This document shows positions 1 to 10,452 of a stretch of DNA of 64,000 nt, in pieces. Source of the DNA: Streptomyces sp. CB02980 (GTDB lineage: Bacteria; Actinomycetota; Actinomycetes; Streptomycetales; Streptomycetaceae); NCBI RefSeq assembly GCF_014451325.2, contig NZ_JACSCH020000011.1:62001-126000 (forward strand), in the 5' to 3' direction. The translations under genes were made by a program, and so were the position numbers. Every line of letters starts with the position of its first letter. The stretch's first letter is position 1. The notes under the pieces are model-generated. The model was not told the DNA's origin, ran no database searches, and saw nothing but the letters and a program-made list of their open reading frames with translations.

Positions 1-1993
1 CGCGCTGCTCACGGTCCTCGAACTACTCGCCCGGCAGGCTCCGCCCGCCCACTTCGACACCCTCCTCGACGAGGCCCGGCTCGCCGGGCCTGGCGGAGCG
101 GAACTCGACCGCGTCGAACGGGCCGTGGCACTCGCCGGTGAGGTGAACGCCGGACGCGAGCAGGACGCGCGCCGCGAAGCCGGACTCGCCGCGCTCACCG
201 ACACCGCCCGCGACCTCACCCTGTCGTACGACCTCGACAGCCTGCTGCGCGTGATCATCCGTCGAGCCCGCCGGCTCCTCGGCCTCGACCTGGCGTACGT
301 GACCCTGCGCGGCCCGCACGGAGTCTGCTACGTCCACTCCGCCGAGGGCTCCCGCACCGGACAGGCCGGCGGCCCGAGGATCGCCCCCGGTCTGCGGATC
401 GCCGAGGGGTACGGGCTGGGCGGCGCCGTCCAGTCGCACGGCGAGGCCGTGTGGACCGCCGACCGCCTCGCCGACGAACGCTTCGCCTCCTTCGACTCCC
501 TCGACGCCGGCGTCCACGCACCCGCCTTCGACGAGGTCGCCGAAGCGGCCCTGCGCGCCGAGGAACTGCACGCGATCATGGCTGCGCCGCTGCGCAGCGG
601 CGACACCGTGATCGGCGTCCTGCACGGAGCGGACCGGCGGGTCCGCCACCACACCGGCGAGGAGATCGGGCTCCTCACCGCGCTCGCCGACCTCGCCGCA
701 CTCGCCGTCGAGAAGGCCGGACTCCTCGAAAGGACCAGGGCCGAGGTCTCCGAACTCGAACGGGACAGCTCCCGGGTCCGCACCAGCCTCACCCGGATGC
801 GGCACGTCAGCGAGGCCCACGGCCGGATCATGAACCTCGTGCTCGCCGGCGGGGACCTGGGCAGTGTCGCCAAGGCCGCCGCCGACGCCCTCGACGCGAC
901 GGTGATGATCCGCGACCAGGGCGGCCGCTGCCTCGCCACCGCAGGAGACATACCCGGCCTCGTCGAGGAGGCCGTCGCCAAGGCCTCGCTCGACGCACAC
1001 GCCCGCCGCCGCCCGGTCCTCGCCGACGACGACACCTGGGTCGCCCCCGTCATCGCCGGCTCCGAAGACCTCGGCGGCCTCGTCATCCGCGCCGCCGGCG
1101 GCCTCACCGGCGAGGACGAGCGGCTCCTCGAACTCGCCGCCCAGTCCGTCGCCTTCCTCCTCCTCATGCGGCGCTCCACCGCCGTCGCCGAGGGACCCGT
1201 CCGCGACGAACTCCTCGACGACCTCATCGCCGACCCGCCGCACGCACCCCAGCAGATCGCCCAGCGCGCCCGCCGCCTCGGCGTCGACCTGCGCAAACCG
1301 CACGTCCTCGTGCTCGCCCGGCCGGAGGGCGGAGAACAGGGCAGGGCCGTGGTGTGGGCGTCCTCGTACGCGTACCGCCTCAGCGGTCTGAAGACCGTGC
1401 AGGGCGGCTGCATCGTGCTGCTGCTCCCCGGCATCGACGCCTCGGCCGCCGCCAGGGCCGTCGCCGACGAACTGTCCCCGCTGCTCGGCCACCCCGTATC
1501 CGTCGCCGCCGCCGGACCCGGTCAGAGCCCGGACGGCGTCGCCCGGATGCACCAGGAGGCCGGGCGCTGCCTGGACGCGATGAGCGCCCTCGGCGGCACC
1601 GGCTCCGCGGCGTCCGTGCAGGACCTGGGCTTCCTCGGGCTGCTGCTCTCCGACGACAACGACGTCGACGGCTTCGTCGAGGCGGCGATCGGACCCGTAC
1701 TCGACTACGACGCCGAGCGGTTCACCGACCTCACCCACACCCTGGAGGCGTACTTCGCCTCCGGCGGCAGCCCGACCAACGCGGCCGAGGCGCTCCACGT
1801 CCACCCCAACACGGTCTCGCGCCGGCTGGAACGGATCGGTGAACTCCTCGGCCCCGAGTGGCAGAAGCCCGGCCAGGTCCTGGAGGTCCAGCTGGCGCTG
1901 CGCCTCCAGCGCACCCGGGAGGTCCTGGCCAGGGGCCGCGCCACCGCGGACCCGGGCCGGCCGTCACCGGGTCCGCCGGAGCGGAGCGCCTGA
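1..1993 (+). CDS. GAF/PucR-type transcriptional regulator, 5' end outside the window
   Basis: The frame is open to the left edge, where it reads ALLTVLELLARQAPP, so the true start lies upstream and the GTG at 125 is probably internal; about 663 codons are visible. A GAF-type sensor domain sits around visible residues 80-235, followed by a coiled stretch (SELERDSSRVRTSLTRM), a second sensor-like segment and a C-terminal PucR/CdaR-type helix-turn-helix (NAAEALHVHPNTVSRRLERI) near the end. This architecture belongs to Actinobacterial regulators that sense a small ligand and often control a neighbouring catabolic operon. The promoter and the neighbour it might control lie outside the window, so ligand and targets are unknown. 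The uricase at 4489-5406 is a conceivable purine-related target, but that is only a guess from the PucR name. Confidence 0.85.
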   Translation, partial: ALLTVLELLARQAPPAHFDTLLDEARLAGPGGAELDRVERAVALAGEVNAGREQDARREAGLAALTDTARDLTLSYDLDSLLRVIIRRARRLLGLDLAYVTLRGPHGVCYVHSAEGSRTGQAGGPRIAPGLRIAEGYGLGGAVQSHGEAVWTADRLADERFASFDSLDAGVHAPAFDEVAEAALRAEELHAIMAAPLRSGDTVIGVLHGADRRVRHHTGEEIGLLTALADLAALAVEKAGLLERTRAEVSELERDSSRVRTSLTRMRHVSEAHGRIMNLVLAGGDLGSVAKAAADALDATVMIRDQGGRCLATAGDIPGLVEEAVAKASLDAHARRRPVLADDDTWVAPVIAGSEDLGGLVIRAAGGLTGEDERLLELAAQSVAFLLLMRRSTAVAEGPVRDELLDDLIADPPHAPQQIAQRARRLGVDLRKPHVLVLARPEGGEQGRAVVWASSYAYRLSGLKTVQGGCIVLLLPGIDASAAARAVADELSPLLGHPVSVAAAGPGQSPDGVARMHQEAGRCLDAMSALGGTGSAASVQDLGFLGLLLSDDNDVDGFVEAAIGPVLDYDAERFTDLTHTLEAYFASGGSPTNAAEALHVHPNTVSRRLERIGELLGPEWQKPGQVLEVQLALRLQRTREVLARGRATADPGRPSPGPPERSA

Positions 1994-2028
1994 TCCGTGT
2001 GCGCGCGCCGTGCGGCCGCGCGTGCGGC

Positions 2029-3300
2029 TCAGCTCGCCGTACGCGCCGTACGTCCTGATCCGTAGCCGGAGCCGTAGGACGCCTCCCAGTCGGTGGCGGC
2101 CATGACCGTCGCCGCGTGGGCGGCCGAGGCCAGCGTGATGTGCCGGTGCCAGCCGCGGAACGAGCGGCCCACGAAGTCCCGCAGACCCGCCCCCTCGCCG
2201 ACCTCCACGAAGTCCCGCTCCACCCGGCGGGCCAGCTTCGTCAGCCGCAGCAGGGAGCCGACCGGCGAACCGGTCAGATCGCTGATCCACACCCGGGCGG
2301 GGGGCCGCCGCGGGTCGTCCCACTCGCCGAGCAGCACCAGCGGACGCATCCGCTCGCCGCCCGGCGTGGGCAGCGCCACCCGCACCGCCGTGGCCAGCGA
2401 GGTGCGCGAGGTCCGCGCACCGGCCACCGTGTCCACCCAACTCACCGGCCTGCGCAGACCCTTGAGCGACTCCAGGATCTGGAGCGCCGACAGCGGACCG
2501 GCCCCGAAGCCGGGCAGCGAACGGTCGGCGATCGCCAACCGGGAACCCGGACCGATCCGGGCCACGACCGGCACCCCCGCACCGGCGAGCCGGGTCAGGG
2601 CAGCCCGCCCCGCGCCGCCCCGGATGTCGAGCAGCACCGGCTTCCGGGTCACGTCCGACCAGCGGGCCGTGTCGAGCGCCGCCGCGACGGCGCACTCCTC
2701 CAGGGTCTCCTCGCCGGCCTCCTGCGGAACCTCCGCGCGATCACGCCGCGTACGGTCGTTCACCCACGGGTCCGGCAGGAAGAGACGCCAGTTGACGGGC
2801 ACGCTCAGCTCGTCGCTCGCGAACCACACGCCGAACGCCTGCTGGCCGTGGAAGACCTGCCCGCGCTCCGGGTCGAACCGCCGGTCCACACCCACCGAGT
2901 GCTCCCCGGCCTTCGGTATCGGCATCGGCCGCACCACCCAGGCCTGCGGGCAGCTGTTGCGCTCGAGGTAGCGGGCGAGCGCCGCCCGCATCGGCTGCCA
3001 GTCCCAGGTGGAACTGGACACGAAGTGGTGCAGGCTCTGCTCGGCGGCGGGACCGCCTATCTGAGCGGCGATGTTACGGATGGACTTGCGGCCCTGCGCG
3101 GTGAGCAGGCCGTGCAGATACTGCTCGGCCTTCAGACGCTGGTCCCGGCGCGGGAAGCCGGAGAACAGCGCGGCACACAGCTCGGCGTAGACGTCCTCGC
3201 GCGAGCCGGGCGCGCCGACGGACCTGACGACGTCCAGGGGAACGGCCGGCGGAACGGACCCGGTCACGGCCCTGCGCTTGGTTGCGACGGATGTACTCAC
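2029..3300 (-). CDS. IS701-like transposase-derived protein, probably domesticated
   Basis: The protein has 423 residues. The GTG start at 3300 is chosen because AGGAG lies 7 nt upstream; the longer open frame to 3687 lacks such support. The C-terminal half has IS701/DDE hallmarks: VPVNWRLFLPDPW, VLLDIRGGAGRAALTRL (second Asp region) and GLRDFVGRSFRGWHRHITL (the helix after the catalytic Glu). The first catalytic segment, usually VDDTGFPKKGKHSVG in IS701 transposases, reads VVRPMPIPKAGEHSVG, so the first Asp is missing. I found no terminal inverted repeats or target duplication around the gene. Base composition matches its neighbours. It is probably an old, immobile, transposase-derived protein of unknown function rather than an active insertion sequence. 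Confidence 0.8.
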   Translation of the reverse strand: MSTSVATKRRAVTGSVPPAVPLDVVRSVGAPGSREDVYAELCAALFSGFPRRDQRLKAEQYLHGLLTAQGRKSIRNIAAQIGGPAAEQSLHHFVSSSTWDWQPMRAALARYLERNSCPQAWVVRPMPIPKAGEHSVGVDRRFDPERGQVFHGQQAFGVWFASDELSVPVNWRLFLPDPWVNDRTRRDRAEVPQEAGEETLEECAVAAALDTARWSDVTRKPVLLDIRGGAGRAALTRLAGAGVPVVARIGPGSRLAIADRSLPGFGAGPLSALQILESLKGLRRPVSWVDTVAGARTSRTSLATAVRVALPTPGGERMRPLVLLGEWDDPRRPPARVWISDLTGSPVGSLLRLTKLARRVERDFVEVGEGAGLRDFVGRSFRGWHRHITLASAAHAATVMAATDWEASYGSGYGSGRTARTAS

Positions 3301-3672
3301 GACACTCCTGCCCGAAGGTTGCGCAGCTCCCTCCCGCTGCTCCACCACCGTCGCCCGACACGCCCTCCGGCGGCGAGGTGTACCCGGCACCCGAATCGGC
3401 CGTCGGATGGTGACCGGACCACCCCCCGCCGTGTCGTCGCAGGTCGGAGGCGTGCCCAAGGCCCTCCCACGGCCCACCGCCGGTGGCCGGCCCGCGCCTT
3501 GCCACGGCCCTCCGGAATACCCCGTGGGGGATCTGACAGACTCGCAGGACCGGCTTTGACCGGTCGCAGGGCGTGGCCGGACCATCGCAGAGCGAGGCTG
3601 CACGGGCCGGACCCCGGTTAATGCCCCAGGCCGGGGGCCGTGCCTGTGCGCCTCGCCTTGACCCGTCCCTCG
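3301..3672. other. Intergenic region between the transposase-like gene and crcB
   Basis: About 370 bp separate the divergent starts at 3300 and 3686. It must hold the promoters of both. I see the Shine-Dalgarno of the minus-strand gene close to 3307 and a possible crcB -10 at its right end, but no fluoride-riboswitch conserved core, repeats or small gene I would defend. Confidence 0.5.
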
Positions 3673-3678
3673 TAGGCT
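3673..3678 (+). promoter_or_regulatory. Possible -10 box of a leaderless crcB transcript
   Basis: TAGGCT lies 7 nt before the crcB ATG at 3686 and matches the common Streptomyces vegetative -10. No Shine-Dalgarno is visible in the short gap, which fits a leaderless mRNA. No good -35 hexamer is present at 17-18 bp, so the call is weak. Confidence 0.3.
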
Positions 3679-3685
3679 TGCGGCC

Positions 3686-4129
3686 ATGGGACTGCGCGCG
3701 GAACTGCCGGTCGTCGGGGTGGTGGCCGCCGGTGGCGCCCTCGGCGCATCCGCCCGCTACGGCGCGGGACTCGTCTGGCCGACCCCCGAAGGCGCCTTCC
3801 CGTGGACCACGTTCACGGTGAACGTCGTCGGGTGCGCACTCCTCGGCACGCTGATGGTCCTGGTGACGGAGCGGCCGACCGAGTGGTCGACGGCACCCCC
3901 GCACCCACTTCTCCGGCCCTTCCTCGGCACCGGATTCTGCGGCGGGTTCACCACCTTCTCGACGTACAGCCTCGAAACCGAGCGGCTGCTGAGCGCCGGG
4001 CACCCGACGCGCGGTCTGCTCTACCTCGGCGGCACCCTGGTCACCGCGCTCGCCGCCGTCTGGGCCGGGGTCGCCGGCACCAGGGCCGTCCGCGCGAGGG
4101 CGGGACGGGGCCGGGTGGGGCGGGCGTGA
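3686..4129 (+). CDS. crcB: Fluoride channel subunit CrcB/FluC (first of a pair)
   Basis: This is a 147-residue membrane protein with four hydrophobic helices. It carries the FluC signatures WTTFTVNVVGCALLG (helix 1-2 region, with the conserved Asn) and GFCGGFTTFSTYSLETE (the break helix with the Na+ site and Phe-box region). CrcB/FluC proteins form dual-topology dimers that let F- leave the cell down its gradient. This copy is slightly longer than the usual 120-130 residues because of a basic C-terminal tail (RAVRARAGRGRVGRA). Its stop overlaps the start of the next crcB by 4 bp, so the two are translationally coupled and may form a heterodimer. Confidence 0.93.
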   Translation: MGLRAELPVVGVVAAGGALGASARYGAGLVWPTPEGAFPWTTFTVNVVGCALLGTLMVLVTERPTEWSTAPPHPLLRPFLGTGFCGGFTTFSTYSLETERLLSAGHPTRGLLYLGGTLVTALAAVWAGVAGTRAVRARAGRGRVGRA

Positions 4130-4479
4130 ACTGGCTGCTGGTCGTCGCGGGCGCCGCCGTCGGCGCGCCCCTGCGCTACCTCACGGACCGCGCGGCGCGC
4201 GCCCGCTTCGGTCCCGGGTTCCCCTGGGGCACGTTCACGGTGAACGTCGCCGGCTCGTTCCTCCTCGGACTGCTCACCGGGGTGACGTCGGCCCAGATCC
4301 ATCTGCTGCTCGGCACGGGCCTGTGCGGGGCGCTCACGACGTACTCGACCTTCTCGTACGAGACGCTGAAGCTGTACGAGGACGGGGCGAAGGGGTACGC
4401 GGTGCTCAACGTCGCCGCGAGCCTGGCCGCCGGACTCGGAGCCGTATGGCTGGGAGTGGAGACGGCCAGGCTGTGGTGA
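4126..4479 (+). CDS. crcB: Fluoride channel subunit CrcB/FluC (second of a pair)
   Basis: The 117-residue protein starts at GTG 4126, which overlaps the stop of the first crcB (GTGA); the longer open frame upstream is a shadow. It carries the same signatures as its partner: WGTFTVNVAGSFLLG and GLCGALTTYSTFSYETLKL. Two tandem crcB genes are common in Gram-positive bacteria, where each subunit may be locked in one membrane orientation. The gene ends 9 bp before the convergent uricase stop. Confidence 0.93.
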   Translation: MNWLLVVAGAAVGAPLRYLTDRAARARFGPGFPWGTFTVNVAGSFLLGLLTGVTSAQIHLLLGTGLCGALTTYSTFSYETLKLYEDGAKGYAVLNVAASLAAGLGAVWLGVETARLW

Positions 4480-4488
4480 TCCGGTTCC

Positions 4489-5406
4489 TCAGGCGGTGAT
4501 CCAGTCGCCGGTCGCGATCACCGGCTGCACGCCGTCACGGTGGATGGTGCCCTCGATGAGGCCGTACATCCGGTCCGCCGCGAAGTAGACCTCGTTGTCG
4601 TTCTTGAGGCCGAAGGGCTCCAGGTCCACCAGGAAGTGGTGCTTGTTCGGCAGGTTGAGCCGGACCTCGTTGACCGTGGAGACGTTGTCCAGGACCCGGT
4701 CGGCCATCGCGTGCAGCGTCTGCTGGAGCGAGTAGCTGTACGTCTCCGCGAACGCCTCCAGCATGTGACGGCGCACCTTCTGGTACGAGCGGTCCCAGTC
4801 GTGCTCCTCGTCCGCGGCCGCCGGGGCCGAGTTCGCCCAGCGGGCGGTGACCTTGGTGGCGAGGATCCGGTCGTACGCCTCCTGGAGCGTCGTGTACCTG
4901 TCCTTGATGAAGCCGTGGAACTCGGAGTTCGTCGAGTTCATGACGGTGAGGTCCTTGAGGCCCGAGAGGACCTGGAGCCCGGTGTTCGCCGAGTAGGTGA
5001 TCTGCGCGGTGCGGACCTCCTGGCCCTTACGGGCGAAGGAGTGCTGCTCCTTGCGGGTGGGGACGGAGATCCGTTCCCAGGTGTACTCCTCCACCCGGAT
5101 CTGCGCCTCGTGGATCACCGCCTGCGAGGTCACGAAGTGCTTGGCCAGGAGGATGCCGAAGGCCTCGGGGGAGGCCACGCCGTGCTCCTTGGCGAAGGCG
5201 TAGACCGTGTTCTTGGTGGTGTCGGTCGGCAGGCAGTTGCCGTTGTCGCCGGTCAGATGGACGTCGCGGTACTCACCGCGCAGCGCCACCGACACGTTCA
5301 GGTCGCGGATCTCGTGCCATGCGCCGTCGTCGCCCTTGCGGGTCACGGCGACGATGCGGTTCTCGGCCTTGCCGTACTGGTTCTGCGCCAGGACGTGCTT
5401 GCTCAT
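4489..5406 (-). CDS. pucL: Urate oxidase (uricase)
   Basis: The 305-residue cofactor-free uricase converts urate and O2 to 5-hydroxyisourate and H2O2 in purine degradation. The ATG at 5406 is preceded by AGGAG 9 nt upstream; the longer frame to 5592 is non-coding in style. Visible motifs are GKAENR with the catalytic Lys13, TDTTKNTVY with Thr61, and NLPNKHHFLVDLEPFG with His256, which carry the Lys-Thr-His triad of the T-fold family. Length is normal. The rest of the pathway (5-hydroxyisourate hydrolase, OHCU decarboxylase, allantoinase) is not in the window. A good sigma-70-type promoter lies about 160 bp upstream. Confidence 0.95.
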   Translation of the reverse strand: MSKHVLAQNQYGKAENRIVAVTRKGDDGAWHEIRDLNVSVALRGEYRDVHLTGDNGNCLPTDTTKNTVYAFAKEHGVASPEAFGILLAKHFVTSQAVIHEAQIRVEEYTWERISVPTRKEQHSFARKGQEVRTAQITYSANTGLQVLSGLKDLTVMNSTNSEFHGFIKDRYTTLQEAYDRILATKVTARWANSAPAAADEEHDWDRSYQKVRRHMLEAFAETYSYSLQQTLHAMADRVLDNVSTVNEVRLNLPNKHHFLVDLEPFGLKNDNEVYFAADRMYGLIEGTIHRDGVQPVIATGDWITA

Positions 5407-5563
5407 GCTGCTCAGCTCCTGCGGGTACGTGGATACGGATATCCCGTACGCCCGGCGTCCAGCGTCCCCCGTCGTCCCCGAGGGTTCCGCTCCCCGCCGT
5501 CCGGCCCGTGAACGGCGGGCCGCCCCGGGACTGACGAGCATCCCGGTCCGTAGGTTTCGCTCG

Positions 5564-5592
5564 AAGATATGTCCCCTTCCGGCCACTGGCAA
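5564..5592 (-). promoter_or_regulatory. Candidate promoter of the uricase gene
   Basis: On the minus strand TTGCCA (5592-5587) and TATCTT (5569-5564) are separated by exactly 17 bp, a good vegetative promoter fit. Transcription would start near 5557, leaving a leader of about 150 nt before the uricase ATG. Confidence 0.5.
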
Positions 5593-5780
5593 TGGGCGAG
5601 CACCGAACCCGGGGGAGGCCGAAACCCGTGGGCCAGGTCACCCGGACGTACGGGACGCGTCAAGACGGGCATGGGCGGCGTTAGGGGCACGTCAACGGAG
5701 GCGGCGAGGCAGCAGGGGAGAGGTTTCCTCGTCTCGTCCGAGAATCCGTTCTTCCTTCTTCCTGCATCCGGGAGCTCACG
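5593..5780 (+). other. Leader and promoter region of the kdp operon
   Basis: This GC-rich stretch precedes the first small kdp reading frame. It contains several G-rich runs and short inverted repeats (for example around 5600-5632) that could fold in RNA, but none that I recognise as a defined riboswitch. GGGAG lies 5 nt before the ATG at 5781. Confidence 0.35.
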
Positions 5781-5864
5781 ATGGCCGACGTGGCCTTCGT
5801 CGTCACCACGATCGCGGTCTTCGCGCTGGTGGCCTTCATCGCCAAGGGGGTGGCCAAGCTGTGA
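5781..5864 (+). CDS. 27-residue single-helix membrane peptide preceding kdpF
   Basis: It reads MADVAFVVTTIAVFALVAFI and ends AKGVAKL: one hydrophobic helix and a basic C-terminus. GGGAG lies 5 nt before the ATG. Its stop overlaps the GTG of kdpF by 4 bp (GTGA), so it is translationally coupled to the K+-pump operon. It is distinct from KdpF, which follows. I know of no assigned function. By position and topology it may be a second small accessory or stabilising subunit of the Kdp complex. Confidence 0.75.
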   Translation: MADVAFVVTTIAVFALVAFIAKGVAKL

Positions 5865-5950
5865 GTGCCGAGAACATCGTCGGTCTGCTGGTGGCCGCCG
5901 CCCTCCTGGGCTACCTCGTCCTCGCCCTCGTCAAGCCCGAGAGGTTCTGA
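5861..5950 (+). CDS. kdpF: K+-transporting ATPase subunit KdpF
   Basis: The 29-residue peptide reads MSAENIVGLLVAAALLGYLV and ends LALVKPERF, the classic KdpF form: one transmembrane helix and a C-terminal KPERF. In the KdpFABC complex KdpF lies in the membrane beside KdpA/KdpB and stabilises the assembly. The GTG start overlaps the preceding small gene, and kdpA starts 8 bp after its stop. Confidence 0.9.
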   Translation: MSAENIVGLLVAAALLGYLVLALVKPERF

Positions 5951-5958
5951 GGCCGATC

Positions 5959-7619
5959 ATGAGTCCCGTTCTTGCTGGAGTCCTCCAGCTCCTCGCTCTT
6001 CTGGTCGCACTCGGCCTTTCGTACCGCCCGCTGGGTGACTACATGGCCAGGGTCTACTCCTCCGAGAAGCACCTCCGGGTGGAGAAGTGGATCTACAAGG
6101 GCATCGGCGCCAACCCGTCGGTGGAGATGCGCTGGCCCGCCTACCTGCGCGGAGTCCTCGCCTTCTCCGCCGTGAGCGTCCTCTTCCTCTATCTGCTCCA
6201 GCGGGTGCAGGGTTCGCTGCCCGGCTCGCTCGGCTTCGTGTCGATCGACCCGGACCAGGCGTTCAACACGGCCGCGTCCTTCGTGGCGAACACCAACTGG
6301 CAGTCGTACTACGGCGAGCAGGCCATGGGCCACGTCGTGCAGACCGGCGGCCTGGCGGTGCAGAACTTCGTGTCGGCGGCGGTGGGCATCGCGGTCGCGG
6401 TCGCCCTGGTGCGCGGCTTCGCCCGGTCCCGTACCGGTGAGCTGGGCAACTTCTGGTCCGACCTGGTCCGGGGCACCGTCCGCATCCTGCTGCCGATCTC
6501 GGTGATCGGCGCGCTGGTCCTGGTGGCCTGCGGCGCGATCCAGAACTTCGCCGGCATCCACGAGGTCGGCCAGTTCATGGGCGGGACACAGCAGTGGAAC
6601 GGCGGGGCGGTGGCCTCGCAGGAGGTCATCAAGGAGCTGGGCACGAACGGCGGCGGTTACTTCAACGCCAACTCTTCCCACCCCTTCGAGAACCCCAACG
6701 GGCTCTCGAACCTCTTCGAGATCTACCTGATCCTGGTCATCCCCTTCGCGCTGACGCGGACGTTCGGCCGGATGGTCGGCTCGCTGAAGCAGGGGTACGC
6801 GATCCTCGGCACGATGGCCGCGATCTGGCTCGGGTTCACGGCGCTGATGATGTGGACCGAGTTCGCCCACAACGGCCCGGCGTTCGACATCGCCGGTGGT
6901 GCGATGGAGGGCAAGGAGACCCGGTTCGGGATCGGCGGCTCGTCGATCTTCGCGGTCGCCACCACGCTGACCTCGACGGGAGCGGTGAACTCCTTCCACT
7001 CCTCGTACACCGGCTTCGGCGGCGGCATCACGATGCTGGGCATGCAGCTCGGCGAGATCGCGCCCGGCGGCGTCGGCTCCGGCCTCTACGGCATGCTGAT
7101 CATGGCGATCATCGCGGTGTTCATCGCCGGCCTGATGGTCGGCCGCACCCCGGAGTACCTGGGCAAGAAGATCGGCACCCGCGAGATCAAGTTCGCGGCC
7201 TGCTACATCCTGATCACCCCCGCCCTGGTGCTCTGCTTCACGGCGGTCGCGATGGCGCTGGACACACCGTCGAACTCGATGACGAACTCCGGCGCGCACG
7301 GCTTCTCCGAGATCCTCTACGCCTACACCTCGGGTGCGAACAACAACGGTTCGGCCTTCGCCGGTCTGAACGCGGACACCCAGTGGTTCAACTCGACCAT
7401 CGGCATCGCGATGCTGCTCGGCCGGTTCCTGCCGATGGTGTTCGTGCTCGCGCTGGCCGGTTCGCTGGCCGAGCAGACGCCCGTACCGGAGACGGCGGGC
7501 ACGCTGCGGACCGAGAAGCCGCTGTTCACCGGCCTGCTGGTCGGCACGATCCTCATCATCACCGGTCTCACCTACTTCCCGGCCCTCGCGCTGGGACCGC
7601 TCGCCGAAGGGCTCGCAGC

Positions 7620-7623
<4 letters not shown>
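5959..7623 (+). CDS. kdpA: K+-transporting ATPase, K+-binding subunit KdpA
   Basis: The 554-residue, about ten-helix membrane protein is normal in length for KdpA. It has the pore-loop regions of the superfamily of K+ transporters: FNTAASFVANTNWQSYYGE, LGTNGGGYFNANSSHPFENP (second selectivity-filter region), TSTGAVNSFHSSYTGFGG and EILYAYTSGANNNGSAFAGL. It binds and takes in K+ through a tunnel leading to KdpB. ATG 5959 gives the usual N-terminus MSPVLAGVLQLLALL. Its stop overlaps kdpB by 4 bp (ATGA). Confidence 0.97.
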
Positions 7624-9725
<2,102 letters not shown>

Positions 9726-9730
9726 CCACG

Positions 9731-10405
9731 ATGAACAACTCCGTAGGAAACACCGGCCGCGTGCTCTGGGCGGGCCTTCGCGCCCTCCTCGTCCTCACCG
9801 TCGTGTGCGGTGTCCTCTACCCGCTGGCCGTCACCGGGATCGCCCAGGTGGCCTTCCCCGGCAAGGCGAACGGCTCCGAGGTCACCGACGCGAGCGGCAG
9901 GGTCGTCGGCTCGGAACTGATCGGCCAGACCTACAGCCTGCCGATGAAGGAGGGGGAGGAGACCGCGTCCCCGGAACTGAAGTGGTTCCAGCCGCGCCCG
10001 TCGAACGGCCTGGGCTCCAACAGCGTCAACACCCGGTACTCGATCATCCTCTCCGGTGCCACGAACCGCTCGGGCGACAACGCGGACCTGATCCAGTGGG
10101 TCAAGGCCGCCAAGGCCGCCGTCATCAAGGACAACTCGACGGCCGACTACGAGGTGAAGCCGTCGGACGTCCCCGCCGACGCGGTCACCTCCTCCGGCTC
10201 CGGCCTGGACCCGCACATCTCCCCGGAGTACGCCAAGCTCCAGGTCCACCGGATCGCCGAGGTGAACGAGCTGGACGTCAAGGCGGTCGACAAGCTGGTC
10301 GCCGACCACACCGACGACCGCATCCTCGGCTTCGTCGGCGAGCCCCGCGTCAACGTCCTCCGGCTCAACATCGCCCTCAAGCAGCTGGTGGCGGCGAAGG
10401 GCTGA
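9731..10405 (+). CDS. kdpC: K+-transporting ATPase subunit KdpC
   Basis: The 224-residue protein has one N-terminal transmembrane helix (LRALLVLTVVCGVLYPLAVTG) and a periplasm-facing domain with the family signatures VGSELIGQ, WFQPRPS, SSGSGLDPHISP and VNVLRLNIALKQL. KdpC is the small structural subunit of the pump. The expected sensor kinase and regulator KdpD/KdpE are not encoded next to it; the next gene is on the opposite strand, so control must come from elsewhere on the chromosome. Confidence 0.95.
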   Translation: MNNSVGNTGRVLWAGLRALLVLTVVCGVLYPLAVTGIAQVAFPGKANGSEVTDASGRVVGSELIGQTYSLPMKEGEETASPELKWFQPRPSNGLGSNSVNTRYSIILSGATNRSGDNADLIQWVKAAKAAVIKDNSTADYEVKPSDVPADAVTSSGSGLDPHISPEYAKLQVHRIAEVNELDVKAVDKLVADHTDDRILGFVGEPRVNVLRLNIALKQLVAAKG

Positions 10406-10452
10406 GCCCCGGCCGGCGGGCCGGCGACCCCGGTGCCGGCCCCCGGGGGCGG

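Noticed and set aside
23..1804. Long minus-strand frame opposite the PucR-type regulator
   Set aside because: It is a shadow caused by third-position G/C bias. Its composition (Gly/Val/Glu/Ala-rich, no motifs) is typical of antisense frames in this genome, like those opposite kdpB, pknG and the permeases.
3301..3685. Fluoride riboswitch before crcB
   Set aside because: The conserved crcB-motif core was not found, and the likely -10 lies only 7 nt before the start codon.
10406..10452. kdpDE genes expected after kdpC
   Set aside because: The gap is 47 bp and the next gene is a minus-strand DNA glycosylase; no histidine kinase or response regulator is in the window.
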